Part shown: in pieces, positions 6,873-14,170 of the stretch
How the letters are laid out: each line of letters begins with the position of its first letter
Numbering within the stretch: the first letter of the stretch is position 1
Assembly: GCA_016744315.1 (NCBI GenBank)
Contig: JADGER010000006.1
Coordinates: 1-37,996, forward strand
Source: Sulfurovaceae bacterium
Lineage (GTDB): Bacteria; Campylobacterota; Campylobacteria; Campylobacterales; Sulfurovaceae
Reading direction: 5' to 3'
DNA length: 37,996 nucleotides
Translations under genes and position numbers: made by a program
Notes under the pieces: model-generated
Database searches by the model: none
What the model saw: only the letters and a program-made list of their open reading frames with translations
What the model was told of the DNA's origin: nothing

Positions 6873-8882
6873 CTAGCTTGGTACTATCTTCATATTTCTA
6901 AACAACTCTACAAAAAAACCATCAGGTATCATAGCCAAAATATGATAAGCAGTGAAGAAGAGAGTAATAAGTGCTGAATAAAACTGTACTTTTTTTAAGC
7001 TATATATTTTTGCTCCCCATTTATCACCATAGTTTGAATATTTCTTTCTATAAATTAAGATATGACTAAAGCTTATCATAAATAGAATAGTAATCATAGC
7101 AAAAAGAAAATTTGTAATATGCCATATCCCAAAGTTATCAGGATAAGCAAAAAATATTGTTTTGAATGTTGAAGGAAGTTCAAAACCTTCCAAAAGTTGT
7201 GGAAAAAATAGAGGCAAAAAAGTACAAATGAAAACAATTATCAAAGAGTAAACAAACATCAAATAATTTTGAGGAAGTGTTGTTTTCTTTTTCATTTTTT
7301 CAGTTAAATCAGCTTTTTCTGAGGGGATTATAAGCCAAAGAAGTGGTAAGTATATCCATGCAGTTGATTTAATAGAATATCTAAATAAAATCACAGGAAT
7401 AAAAACAGCAAAGAGGAACAAAAAAAGTGTAATTATATCAATAAGTTTCACTATTATCTCTAGCTCTCCATTCGATTCTCTAACCAAAGTATTTATAGAT
7501 TTATTAATAAATTTACTAGTTTTATATTTAGAATTTGTTTTTGATATGCTTGGCATAAGCTCAATGGGATGAAAAATATCAGTAGAAAAAGTTATTTTAT
7601 ACCAATTATTTGGGATCTTATTAATAGATCTCAATGAAAAACTTTTAATAGTTGTAAAGCTTTTTAAGATCCAAATAGGTAGATGAAAGGCTAATAAAAA
7701 TGATACTAGTATAATACAAAAAAAATTATAGTTATTTTTTTGCTTTTCTATCATTTCAGTTGGAGTTAGAATATAGAGATTATTATACCATATAGGTAAA
7801 TATTCTTTTAGTAAATAATCTTGAGGTAAAGAATTTTTTGGAAAAAATATTTCACAAAAAAGATAATAAAAGTCAGTATTAGTGATTATATCTATTATTA
7901 TAAGAATTAGAAAAACTGTCAAACCAAGAATTAATGCTGTACTTAAATGATATTTCTCAAAAAGTGCTAATCCATAATTATCTGATTTCTCTGTTCTCAA
8001 TAAAAACAAAGGAGCAACAATTAATCCAATAATAATATGCCAATAAAAATCATAAGTAAACCAAACATAAAAAGAAATACTTACAGCCAATACCGTCTCT
8101 ACCAATGCTAAAACCGAAAACTGCAACTTATCAGCACTCTCTACCGAGCTTATCCATACTTTATCTTTGAATATCTCTTTGGAAAGTATATTGGAGTTTT
8201 CACTTCGCAAAGCTTCTTGTAAAGGTTTAAAATACTCAACTACCTTTTGAATCGGTATCATAGATTGGGCATCTATCATCACCCCACTAATACCTCCACT
8301 ACTTATATCCCATAGTGGAGTACCACTAAAGCTATTGGCTATAATAGACTTTTTGTCTATGGTAATTTGTTTTTTGCTTTTGGATAAATTACCTTTATAA
8401 CTCCCCTCTATCCAATCATTTATTTGACTATCAAACCCACAAGCGACAAACTCTTGTCCATAGTCAGCAGTCGTGACAAGTGGAATATTAAAAGGTTCTT
8501 CACTCTCTATCTCTAATAATGCAATGTTGTGGATGGAATTAGTCTCGACCACTTTAGCTTTAAATTGTAATTGAGGTTCACGCAGGGCAAAGGTGACATT
8601 TAGAGTCTCAAAATTGGCGATGTTCTCATAGGTAGTGATGATGTAGTTGGAGGTGATTAAAAATCCACTCCCTATAACCTCATTATCACCATTATAAATA
8701 GAGACGATGGAAGCGTTATAGATGTCAGGAATGGAGATATTACTATCTCTTTTATGGTAGATATTGGTTACATTATAGTTTTCATAGTAGTTTTCAGCAT
8801 AGATGGTGCGTTGATTATTGTGTATGACTTTATCACCTGTGATATTGTCACCACTCCCACTATGATTTGATGAATTTTCCAT
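6873..8882 (-). CDS. Trypsin-fold (degenerate triad) membrane protein with N-terminal shared motif
   Basis: A 669-residue protein. Residues 7-43 hold the shared motif (HSGSGDNITGDKVIHNN) followed by RTIYAENYYENY. Residues ~52-235 resemble the trypsin-like peptidase domain used in bacterial conflict proteins: GSGFLITSNYIITTYENIA, HNIALLEIE and NSFSGTPLWDISSGGISGVMID. The Ser motif is kept (Ser196), but the position expected for catalytic His reads Glu86 (ITTYENI instead of TAAHVV) and the Asp position reads Asn119, so peptidase activity is doubtful. From ~254 to the end there are about ten hydrophobic segments, so it is a polytopic membrane protein with its N-terminal domain probably cytoplasmic. 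It converges on the TPR gene and diverges from the second hydrolase. A membrane-permeabilising effector, or a membrane anchor controlled by the motif, is inference. The first ~820 coding bases look richer in GC than the membrane part. Confidence 0.85.
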   Translation of the reverse strand: MENSSNHSGSGDNITGDKVIHNNQRTIYAENYYENYNVTNIYHKRDSNISIPDIYNASIVSIYNGDNEVIGSGFLITSNYIITTYENIANFETLNVTFALREPQLQFKAKVVETNSIHNIALLEIESEEPFNIPLVTTADYGQEFVACGFDSQINDWIEGSYKGNLSKSKKQITIDKKSIIANSFSGTPLWDISSGGISGVMIDAQSMIPIQKVVEYFKPLQEALRSENSNILSKEIFKDKVWISSVESADKLQFSVLALVETVLAVSISFYVWFTYDFYWHIIIGLIVAPLFLLRTEKSDNYGLALFEKYHLSTALILGLTVFLILIIIDIITNTDFYYLFCEIFFPKNSLPQDYLLKEYLPIWYNNLYILTPTEMIEKQKNNYNFFCIILVSFLLAFHLPIWILKSFTTIKSFSLRSINKIPNNWYKITFSTDIFHPIELMPSISKTNSKYKTSKFINKSINTLVRESNGELEIIVKLIDIITLFLFLFAVFIPVILFRYSIKSTAWIYLPLLWLIIPSEKADLTEKMKKKTTLPQNYLMFVYSLIIVFICTFLPLFFPQLLEGFELPSTFKTIFFAYPDNFGIWHITNFLFAMITILFMISFSHILIYRKKYSNYGDKWGAKIYSLKKVQFYSALITLFFTAYHILAMIPDGFFVELFRNMKIVPS
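8754..8864 (-). repeat. Shared island motif, copy 4 (with NYYE tail)
   Basis: N-terminus of the trypsin-fold membrane protein: HSGSGDNITGDKVIHNN followed at once by RTIYAENYYENY. The IGGSNSG half is missing, but the NYYE tail is shared with copy 5 (RKIDAKNYFEKID). Confidence 0.8.
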
Positions 8883-8911
8883 CCTCTATACTCTCCCATT
8901 TGATTACTCTA

Positions 8912-8917
8912 ATTGTA
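8912..8917 (-). promoter_or_regulatory. Possible -10 box (TACAAT) of the trypsin-fold gene
   Basis: On the minus strand TACAAT lies 29 bases before the ATG, with an AGAGGA ribosome site next to the start. No convincing -35 is seen. Confidence 0.3.
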
Positions 8918-8964
8918 CCTACTTATGATAAAAGCTTTTGAGAGGTAGATTTACATTTTGTTGC

Positions 8965-8970
8965 TATAAT
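8965..8970 (+). promoter_or_regulatory. -10 box TATAAT of the second hydrolase gene
   Basis: A perfect TATAAT preceded by TTGC, 29 bases upstream of the ATG at 9000, with AAAGGG acting as ribosome site. The second hydrolase therefore has its own promoter, separate from the NLR operon. Confidence 0.6.
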
Positions 8971-8999
8971 AGAATTTAATTTTTGATTAAAGGGTAGAG

Positions 9000-10052
9000 A
9001 TGAGCGAACGATATATAATTGAAAAAATAGCAAAGAAAGATAATGGAGATTTTGATGTAGTTTTTATCCATGGGTTGGGTGGAGATAAATTTACAACATG
9101 GCAAAACTCAGAAGGACGATCTTGGCAAGATTGGTTGGTACATGATAATGAAAATATGTCAGTTTGGACTATAGGCTATGGAGCTAATAAAACCAATTGG
9201 ATTGAAGATGATATGTCTTTGGATGATACGGCAGGTTTTCTATTGGGGTCATTACAAAGTAAAGGTATTGGAGAAAAGCCTTATATGTTTATTGTGCATA
9301 GTCTTGGTGGGCTATTGGTCAAAAAAATCCTGCTTAAAGCACAAATAAGTGATGAATATGAAAATATTTCAACCATGTGTAAATCTATCATCTTTTTTGG
9401 TGTACCACATAATGGTGCAGGATGGGCATCTTTGTTTAATTATGCTCAAACATTTTTGCGAACGAGTGATGTATTTCAGGCACTCTCAAAAGATACAAAC
9501 TCTCTTCATCAATTGGCACTTGATTTTAATACTCTAGTGAGAAAAAATAAAATTAACACTTATGTATTTTATGAGACCAAGGAGATCCGTGCCAAGGGTT
9601 TACTTGGTTGGTTACATCTCAAAAAAGGAATAAAAGTTGTGAGTCAGCAGAGTGCCACACAAGTACACTCTACTAACACACCTGTAGCAGTCCACCAAGA
9701 CCATATTTCCATGTGTAAGCTTGAACCAGAATTTTATCAAACTCATATATTACCAATTATGAAAAAAGAACATCCTCAAAAAGAGAAGGAAAAACAATCA
9801 CAACAAGAAAGCAATAACCCTAACAATATATCAAATACAACGACTATCACACAAACACATTCAGGAAAGGGTGACAATATAGGTGGTAATAAAATCGTCA
9901 ATAATAATGGTATCTCTATAGGTGGTAATAATACGGGTGCAGTTGTGTCGGGTGATGCTAACAGTGTCACAATAGAGAACAATGAACGCAAGATTGATGC
10001 GAAGAATTATTTTGAGAAGATTGATAATAATGGTAGTATGAATTTTGATTAA
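9000..10052 (+). CDS. Second SesB-like alpha/beta hydrolase with C-terminal shared motif
   Basis: A 350-residue paralogue of the hydrolase at 1460, identical at more than half of positions by eye across the catalytic domain. It keeps VVFIHGLGGDKFTTW, the elbow IVHSLGGLLVKK (Ser101), IIFFGVPHNGAGW, TYVFYETKE, SQQSATQVHST and HQDHISMCK (His235). After a KEKEKQSQQE linker, residues 287-325 carry THSGKGDNIGGNKIVNNN / GISIGGNNTGAVVSG, and the last ~22 residues read RKIDAKNYFEKIDNNGSMNFD, which echoes the N-terminal RTIYAENYYENY of the divergent membrane protein. It is preceded by its own TATAAT box and AAAGGG ribosome site. The shared motif and tail suggest that it works with the divergent trypsin-fold protein and perhaps with the NLR upstream. 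The substrate is unknown. The protein is probably cytoplasmic because no signal peptide is seen. Confidence 0.88.
   Translation: MSERYIIEKIAKKDNGDFDVVFIHGLGGDKFTTWQNSEGRSWQDWLVHDNENMSVWTIGYGANKTNWIEDDMSLDDTAGFLLGSLQSKGIGEKPYMFIVHSLGGLLVKKILLKAQISDEYENISTMCKSIIFFGVPHNGAGWASLFNYAQTFLRTSDVFQALSKDTNSLHQLALDFNTLVRKNKINTYVFYETKEIRAKGLLGWLHLKKGIKVVSQQSATQVHSTNTPVAVHQDHISMCKLEPEFYQTHILPIMKKEHPQKEKEKQSQQESNNPNNISNTTTITQTHSGKGDNIGGNKIVNNNGISIGGNNTGAVVSGDANSVTIENNERKIDAKNYFEKIDNNGSMNFD
9858..10049 (+). repeat. Shared island motif, copy 5 (full form plus NYFE tail)
   Basis: C-terminus of the second hydrolase: HSGKGDNIGGNKIVNNN, GISIGGNNTGAVVSG, then RKIDAKNYFEKID. This is the only copy that shows all three blocks in order, and it links the forms seen in copies 1-2 with that in copy 4. 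Confidence 0.85.
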
Positions 10053-10183
10053 AGAATCATAGAGGCAGAGAATTAGCTTTTGTTTTTAGAAAGTTTGATT
10101 TTGGGGAATTTAAAAAATGACTACTACTGAAAATAGAATTAAATTTTCTACTAGAGAAATAGTCACACTCATACTAGTGACAG

Positions 10184-11086
10184 TTATGCCCCCAAACCTA
10201 TCTTCGTAGCTGTTAAAAACAGATACTCTTTACCTGTAATGGTTACTCTAAATTTATGTTGTTGCAGATATTTTTTGCAAAAGTATATATCTTTGATAAG
10301 GAGTGACATCTCTGAAAATGGATAGTTAGGGGCTTTGGCTCCGTATATCATCTCTCCATCTATCCACCTAGAGTTAGGAAATCCTAATATAACTGCACCA
10401 TCAAAAGAGAGATAGTTTTGGATAAGAGACATAAAAAATCTTTTAAAAGGGATACTTGGACTTTGGAGTGTACCTATGGAGATAATAAGATCTGATTTGG
10501 GGAGATTTAGACTCTCTAGGTCATTAATATCATGGCAATGGAAAGTAATATTAGAATGGTTAAATCTATTTTGAGCATACTCTATGGCTGATGGACTATG
10601 GTCTACTCCTATGAGACTCATTTGCTCATAAGTACTTCTATCTACCATTTTTTGAATAATTTCAAACTCATCACCACTATTAACCCCCAAATCTAAAATA
10701 CTATGCCTTTTGGATATGTTTACCTGTTTTAAAGCATTACGATAGCTAAATAAAAATGCTGGTTCTTCATTTTTGTAAATTGTGGCAAAAAGTGAATCTC
10801 TTCCGTACTTCTCTTCTTTGGATTGAATCTCTGCATTATGGAAAGATGTAGTGCTACTGAGCTTTTGGAATCGAAGAATAACTTTTGTATCTAAGACTTT
10901 GGGAGTGAGCATACGACAAAAAAGCAGTGAAGCCAAATCATTCCATGCTCTCCAACTATGCAAAGAAGTGGCTAGGTCAGGATTAGGTATAGTAATCTCT
11001 AAAACTTGTGACGCTTCAAGAGTCTCTATTTGCTCTTCACATAGCATTAAAATTTCAAACATGGATTGTTTTTGAATCTCTATCAT
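10184..11086 (-). CDS. Class I SAM-dependent methyltransferase
   Basis: A 300-residue protein with a Rossmann-type methyltransferase core in its second half: motif I HSILDLGVNSGDEFE (~residues 128-142), an acidic end of strand 2 in MSLIGVDHSPSAIEYA, FHCHDINDLESL (adenine pocket) and SDLIISIGTLQSP (motif IV region). The N-terminal ~110 residues lack a motif I recognise and may bind the substrate. A late ILGFPNSRW strand completes the fold. The substrate cannot be told; closest in style are small-molecule or lipid methyltransferases. It is a single reverse-strand gene at the right border of the conflict island, separated by 131 gene-free bases from the second hydrolase (convergent) and divergent from the L,D-transpeptidase gene. 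It may be ordinary chromosome rather than island. Confidence 0.75.
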   Translation of the reverse strand: MIEIQKQSMFEILMLCEEQIETLEASQVLEITIPNPDLATSLHSWRAWNDLASLLFCRMLTPKVLDTKVILRFQKLSSTTSFHNAEIQSKEEKYGRDSLFATIYKNEEPAFLFSYRNALKQVNISKRHSILDLGVNSGDEFEIIQKMVDRSTYEQMSLIGVDHSPSAIEYAQNRFNHSNITFHCHDINDLESLNLPKSDLIISIGTLQSPSIPFKRFFMSLIQNYLSFDGAVILGFPNSRWIDGEMIYGAKAPNYPFSEMSLLIKDIYFCKKYLQQHKFRVTITGKEYLFLTATKIGLGA

Positions 11087-11130
11087 TTAATATTGCTCCT
11101 ATATTTTAGAAACCATGATACACTTTTGGC

Positions 11131-11136
11131 TATAAT
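11131..11136 (+). promoter_or_regulatory. -10 box TATAAT with start codon 6 bases downstream
   Basis: TATAAT ends at 11136 and the ATG lies at 11143. Transcription would start at about the A of the ATG, so the transpeptidase mRNA may be leaderless. No ribosome site fits between the box and the ATG. Confidence 0.5.
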
Positions 11137-11142
11137 ACTTAT

Positions 11143-11631
11143 ATGAAAAAATTAAATACTTTACTAGCAATAATTATAAGCTCTACTCTTTTGTATTCCC
11201 AAAAGTTTATATTAATAGACTTAGAAGTACAAAAAGGCTATGCCTATGAGAATGGTGATTTGGTAATGAGTGGACGAGTTTCTACAGGCAAAAAAGATTA
11301 TCGTACTCCTAAAGGATATTATACCATCCTAGAAAAAAAACGCTATCACAAATCTAATCTTTGGCCAAAACCAAAAGGGGGTGCTACTATGGATTTTATG
11401 CTAAGACTTACTAATACAGGAATTGCTATGCACCTAGGAGCTGTACCCAAATGGCCAGCTTCTCATGGCTGTATCCGTCTCAAAACTGGCTTTGCACAAA
11501 ATTTATGGAAATGGGCTACAGTAGGTACACAAGTAGAAGTAAGTGGATTTATACCCGAACTCTATGCCAAAGATAAATCCCATCAAGATGAAAATGATTT
11601 TTTTGGTGATACTTACTTTATTGCAGATTAA
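11143..11631 (+). CDS. Secreted L,D-transpeptidase (YkuD family)
   Basis: A 162-residue protein with a typical signal peptide (MKKLNTLLAIIISSTLLYSQ) and a YkuD domain. The catalytic signature is ASHGCIRLKTG with Cys110, preceded by MHLGAVPKWP containing His97. STGKKDYRTPKGYYTI is the usual early part of the domain. Such enzymes act in the periplasm on peptidoglycan stem peptides, forming 3-3 crosslinks or attaching or removing proteins; the exact activity is not visible. It is followed after 12 bases by the TRAP permease gene, so they may share a transcript. The start is supported by the signal peptide but has no ribosome site; a -10 box lies right before it, so a leaderless message is likely. 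Confidence 0.9.
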   Translation: MKKLNTLLAIIISSTLLYSQKFILIDLEVQKGYAYENGDLVMSGRVSTGKKDYRTPKGYYTILEKKRYHKSNLWPKPKGGATMDFMLRLTNTGIAMHLGAVPKWPASHGCIRLKTGFAQNLWKWATVGTQVEVSGFIPELYAKDKSHQDENDFFGDTYFIAD

Positions 11632-11643
11632 AAGCATTATTAT

Positions 11644-13500
11644 ATGACAAATAAACTCTCTTCTTATGCAGGGCTAATCTCTGCTCTTCTTGTGATTACT
11701 CTAGCTCTACTCGTAACTTATGATGCTATGATGCGGTATCTATTTTCTGAAGGTTCTATAGCCTTACAAGAATTAGAGTGGCATATTTTTGATATTATAT
11801 TTTTGCTTGGTATCTCTTATGCTCTAGGACATGATAAACATGTTAGAGTAGATATACTTTATGATAAATATACTCCAGATACTCGCTATCTTATTAATAT
11901 TTTTTCTCTTATAATCTTAGTTATCCCTTTTTCTCTCCTGATTTTATTTAATGCATGGGATATGATGCTACAAAGTTATCTCCAAGAAGAAGTCTCTAGT
12001 GACCCAGGAGGATTAAAATATCGTTATATTATCAAAGGAGTAATCATAATAGGATTTGGACTTCTAATACTTCAAGCTTTGAGCCAAACAGCCTATTACT
12101 TCAAAAAACTAGAATCCAAAAAGGCACTTCTAAATACATCTCTCGCTTTGGGTTTTATTGCTATTTTTAGCTCTATAGGCGTTATATTTGAATGGACTTT
12201 TTGGATAGACCCTCTCTTTTTGATGTTTATACTCTCTTTAAGTTTATTACTTTTAGGTTTTCATGTAGCATTTGTATTTGCTGGTGTTGCACTCTTTTTT
12301 GCACTTATATCCCAAGAAGTAGGTTTAGTAATTTTTGAGATGTTACCTTATCGTATCTATGGAATTATGGGGAATATTACACTTATGGCTATACCACTTT
12401 TTATTTTTATGGGACTTATACTAGAAAAATCAAAGATGGCAGAAAAACTACTTATCTCTATGGCTCATCTCTTTGGTTCAGTGCGTGGGGGTTTGGCTAT
12501 TTCTGTGGTTTTAGTAGGAGCAATACTAGCTGCCAGTACTGGTATTGTAGGGGCTTCTGTTGTGATGATGAGTCTTATAGCACTTCCTTTGATGCTCAAA
12601 TATAACTACTCCCCTACCCTAGCCTCTGGAGCCATTGTGGCTAGTGGAACTTTGGGGCAGATTATCCCTCCATCTATAGTACTTATTATATTAGGTGACC
12701 AAATGCATCTAAGTGTAGGAGATCTTTTTAGGGCTGCTGTAATACCTGGATTGTTACTAATACTACTATATATACTCTATATACTGATAGTTTCATTCTT
12801 CCAAAAAGATATAGCACCAGCCTTACCAAGCCATAATAACTATAGCCAAACACTCAAAGAGGCACTTAAAGCCATTATTCCTCCTTTGCTTTTGATTACT
12901 ATCGTACTAGGGTCTATCTTTACAGGAATAGCCTCTCCTACAGAATCAGCTGCTATAGGAGTAATAGGTGCAGGAATATTAGCATGGAGTAATAATAGTT
13001 TCTCTAAAGAGTTACTACAGTATGCTTCTATAGAAACCGTCAAACTCACGGCTATGATTTTTATGATTTTAATTGGAGCCACTGCATTTTCCTTAGTCTT
13101 TCATCAACTAGGTGGAGGCGATATGGCATTGGCATTTTTTGAAGAAGATATAGAAAGTAAATGGAGATTTATACTTATTAGTATGCTTTTAATATTTATA
13201 CTAGGTTTTTTTATTGACTTTATTGAAATAGCCTTTGTTGTTGTACCTATTTTGGTACCTATTATACATCTACTTGGAATTGATCCTATTTGGTTTGCTA
13301 TTCTTATAGCTCTCAATCTTCAGGCATCTTTTCTTACACCTCCTTTTGGATTTGCTCTTTTTTATCTCAAAGGTACAGCTGGTGATAGTATAACTACAAA
13401 AGCTCTCTATAGAGGGGTAATACCATTTATATCTCTACAGATTTTAGCTTTGATTATTGTTATACTTTTTCCTAATATTATATATCTTTTGGGGAAATAA
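11644..13500 (+). CDS. Fused TRAP transporter permease (DctQ-DctM)
   Basis: A 618-residue polytopic membrane protein. The first ~160 residues have four membrane segments with DAMMRYLFSEGSIALQELEWHIFDIIFLLG, typical of the small DctQ subunit. From ~185 onward the large DctM subunit follows, with LAASTGIVGASVVMMSLIALPLML, ASGTLGQIIPPSIVLIILGD, GIASPTESAAIGVIGA and the late NLQASFLTPPFGFALFYLKG. TRAP permeases take up organic acids, amino acids or related solutes with Na+ and need a periplasmic DctP binding protein. No DctP gene is visible next to it, so the substrate is open and the binding protein must lie elsewhere. It sits 12 bases after the transpeptidase gene and 3 bases before the thioredoxin-like gene. 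Confidence 0.92.
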   Translation: MTNKLSSYAGLISALLVITLALLVTYDAMMRYLFSEGSIALQELEWHIFDIIFLLGISYALGHDKHVRVDILYDKYTPDTRYLINIFSLIILVIPFSLLILFNAWDMMLQSYLQEEVSSDPGGLKYRYIIKGVIIIGFGLLILQALSQTAYYFKKLESKKALLNTSLALGFIAIFSSIGVIFEWTFWIDPLFLMFILSLSLLLLGFHVAFVFAGVALFFALISQEVGLVIFEMLPYRIYGIMGNITLMAIPLFIFMGLILEKSKMAEKLLISMAHLFGSVRGGLAISVVLVGAILAASTGIVGASVVMMSLIALPLMLKYNYSPTLASGAIVASGTLGQIIPPSIVLIILGDQMHLSVGDLFRAAVIPGLLLILLYILYILIVSFFQKDIAPALPSHNNYSQTLKEALKAIIPPLLLITIVLGSIFTGIASPTESAAIGVIGAGILAWSNNSFSKELLQYASIETVKLTAMIFMILIGATAFSLVFHQLGGGDMALAFFEEDIESKWRFILISMLLIFILGFFIDFIEIAFVVVPILVPIIHLLGIDPIWFAILIALNLQASFLTPPFGFALFYLKGTAGDSITTKALYRGVIPFISLQILALIIVILFPNIIYLLGK

Positions 13501-13503
13501 AAA

Positions 13504-14016
13504 ATGATAAAAAAAACAACCGTAAAAAAAATAATCAAAGAGATACTCCTTGCTAGTATTATTTTATTAGTAGTGAGTAATGTTATTAGCTATCTGCGTC
13601 AACCACAAATTGCTAGTGATACACTTCCACACCTTAGTCTCCAAACAATAGAGGGTAAAACTATTAATTTTGAAGATTATAAAGGCAAACCTCTCCTTAT
13701 ACATTTTTGGGCTACTTGGTGTCCTACTTGTAAGTTAGAAACAAATAATATAAATAGCGTATCTAAAAAATATCAGGTTATTACTATAGCTGTTAACTCT
13801 GGTGATATTCAAGGTATCAAAAAGTTTATGAAAGAAAAAGATGCACACTTTGATGTTATAGATGATAAAGAGAGTATACTTGCGTCTCAATTTTCTGTAG
13901 AAGTATTTCCAACCTCTTTTATATATGATAAAAATAGTAAACTTCTATTCTCTGAAGTGGGATATACCTCCACTGCTGGGCTACTAGCAAGAATGACTTG
14001 GGCTTCAAATAGATAA
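13504..14016 (+). CDS. Membrane-anchored thioredoxin-fold disulfide protein (TlpA/ScsD-like)
   Basis: A 170-residue protein with one N-terminal membrane anchor (IIKEILLASIILLVVSNVISYL) and a periplasmic thioredoxin fold. The redox site is HFWATWCPTCKLE with Cys73 and Cys76, and the cis-proline loop is EVFPTSFIYD. Length and the LLIHFWATWCP context match ScsD-like protein disulfide oxidoreductases; TlpA or ResA-type cytochrome maturation proteins are the alternative. It lies 3 bases after the TRAP permease gene and probably ends that operon. Its client could be a disulfide in the secreted neighbours, but that is only a guess. Confidence 0.88.
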   Translation: MIKKTTVKKIIKEILLASIILLVVSNVISYLRQPQIASDTLPHLSLQTIEGKTINFEDYKGKPLLIHFWATWCPTCKLETNNINSVSKKYQVITIAVNSGDIQGIKKFMKEKDAHFDVIDDKESILASQFSVEVFPTSFIYDKNSKLLFSEVGYTSTAGLLARMTWASNR

Positions 14017-14062
14017 TTTTTCAGCGACTAAATAACTTTTCAACGATAAAACACTCAACATA

Positions 14063-14102
14063 ATGGCTCTATAATTCTTAAAATAGAGAAGATTATAGCC
14101 AT
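14063..14102. other. Imperfect inverted repeat after the TRAP operon
   Basis: ATGGC..TATAAT.CTT pairs with AAGATTATAGCCAT around a loop of about nine bases; two small bulges interrupt the stem. It could end the TRAP/thioredoxin transcript, but no run of T follows, so a protein-binding or mRNA-structure role is also possible. Confidence 0.4.
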
Positions 14103-14128
14103 AGTGTCCTCTATCAATTAAAAATTGT

Positions 14129-14134
14129 TATAAT
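14129..14134 (+). promoter_or_regulatory. -10 box TATAAT of the polysaccharide operon
   Basis: GTTATAATTA lies 37 bases before the flippase ATG, with AAGGA as ribosome site 10 bases before the start. All later genes in this cluster overlap or abut, so this is likely the main promoter. Confidence 0.55.
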
Positions 14135-14170
14135 TACTTAGAATACACACTACTCAAGGATAGCTAAAAA

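Noticed and set aside
1-10100. Island as a prophage or transposon
   Set aside because: No integrase, transposase, structural phage genes, terminal repeats or tRNA attachment site are visible.
10155-10185. GTCAC...GTGAC inverted repeat between convergent genes as a terminator
   Set aside because: Only five base pairs with a loop of about ten bases and no T-run.
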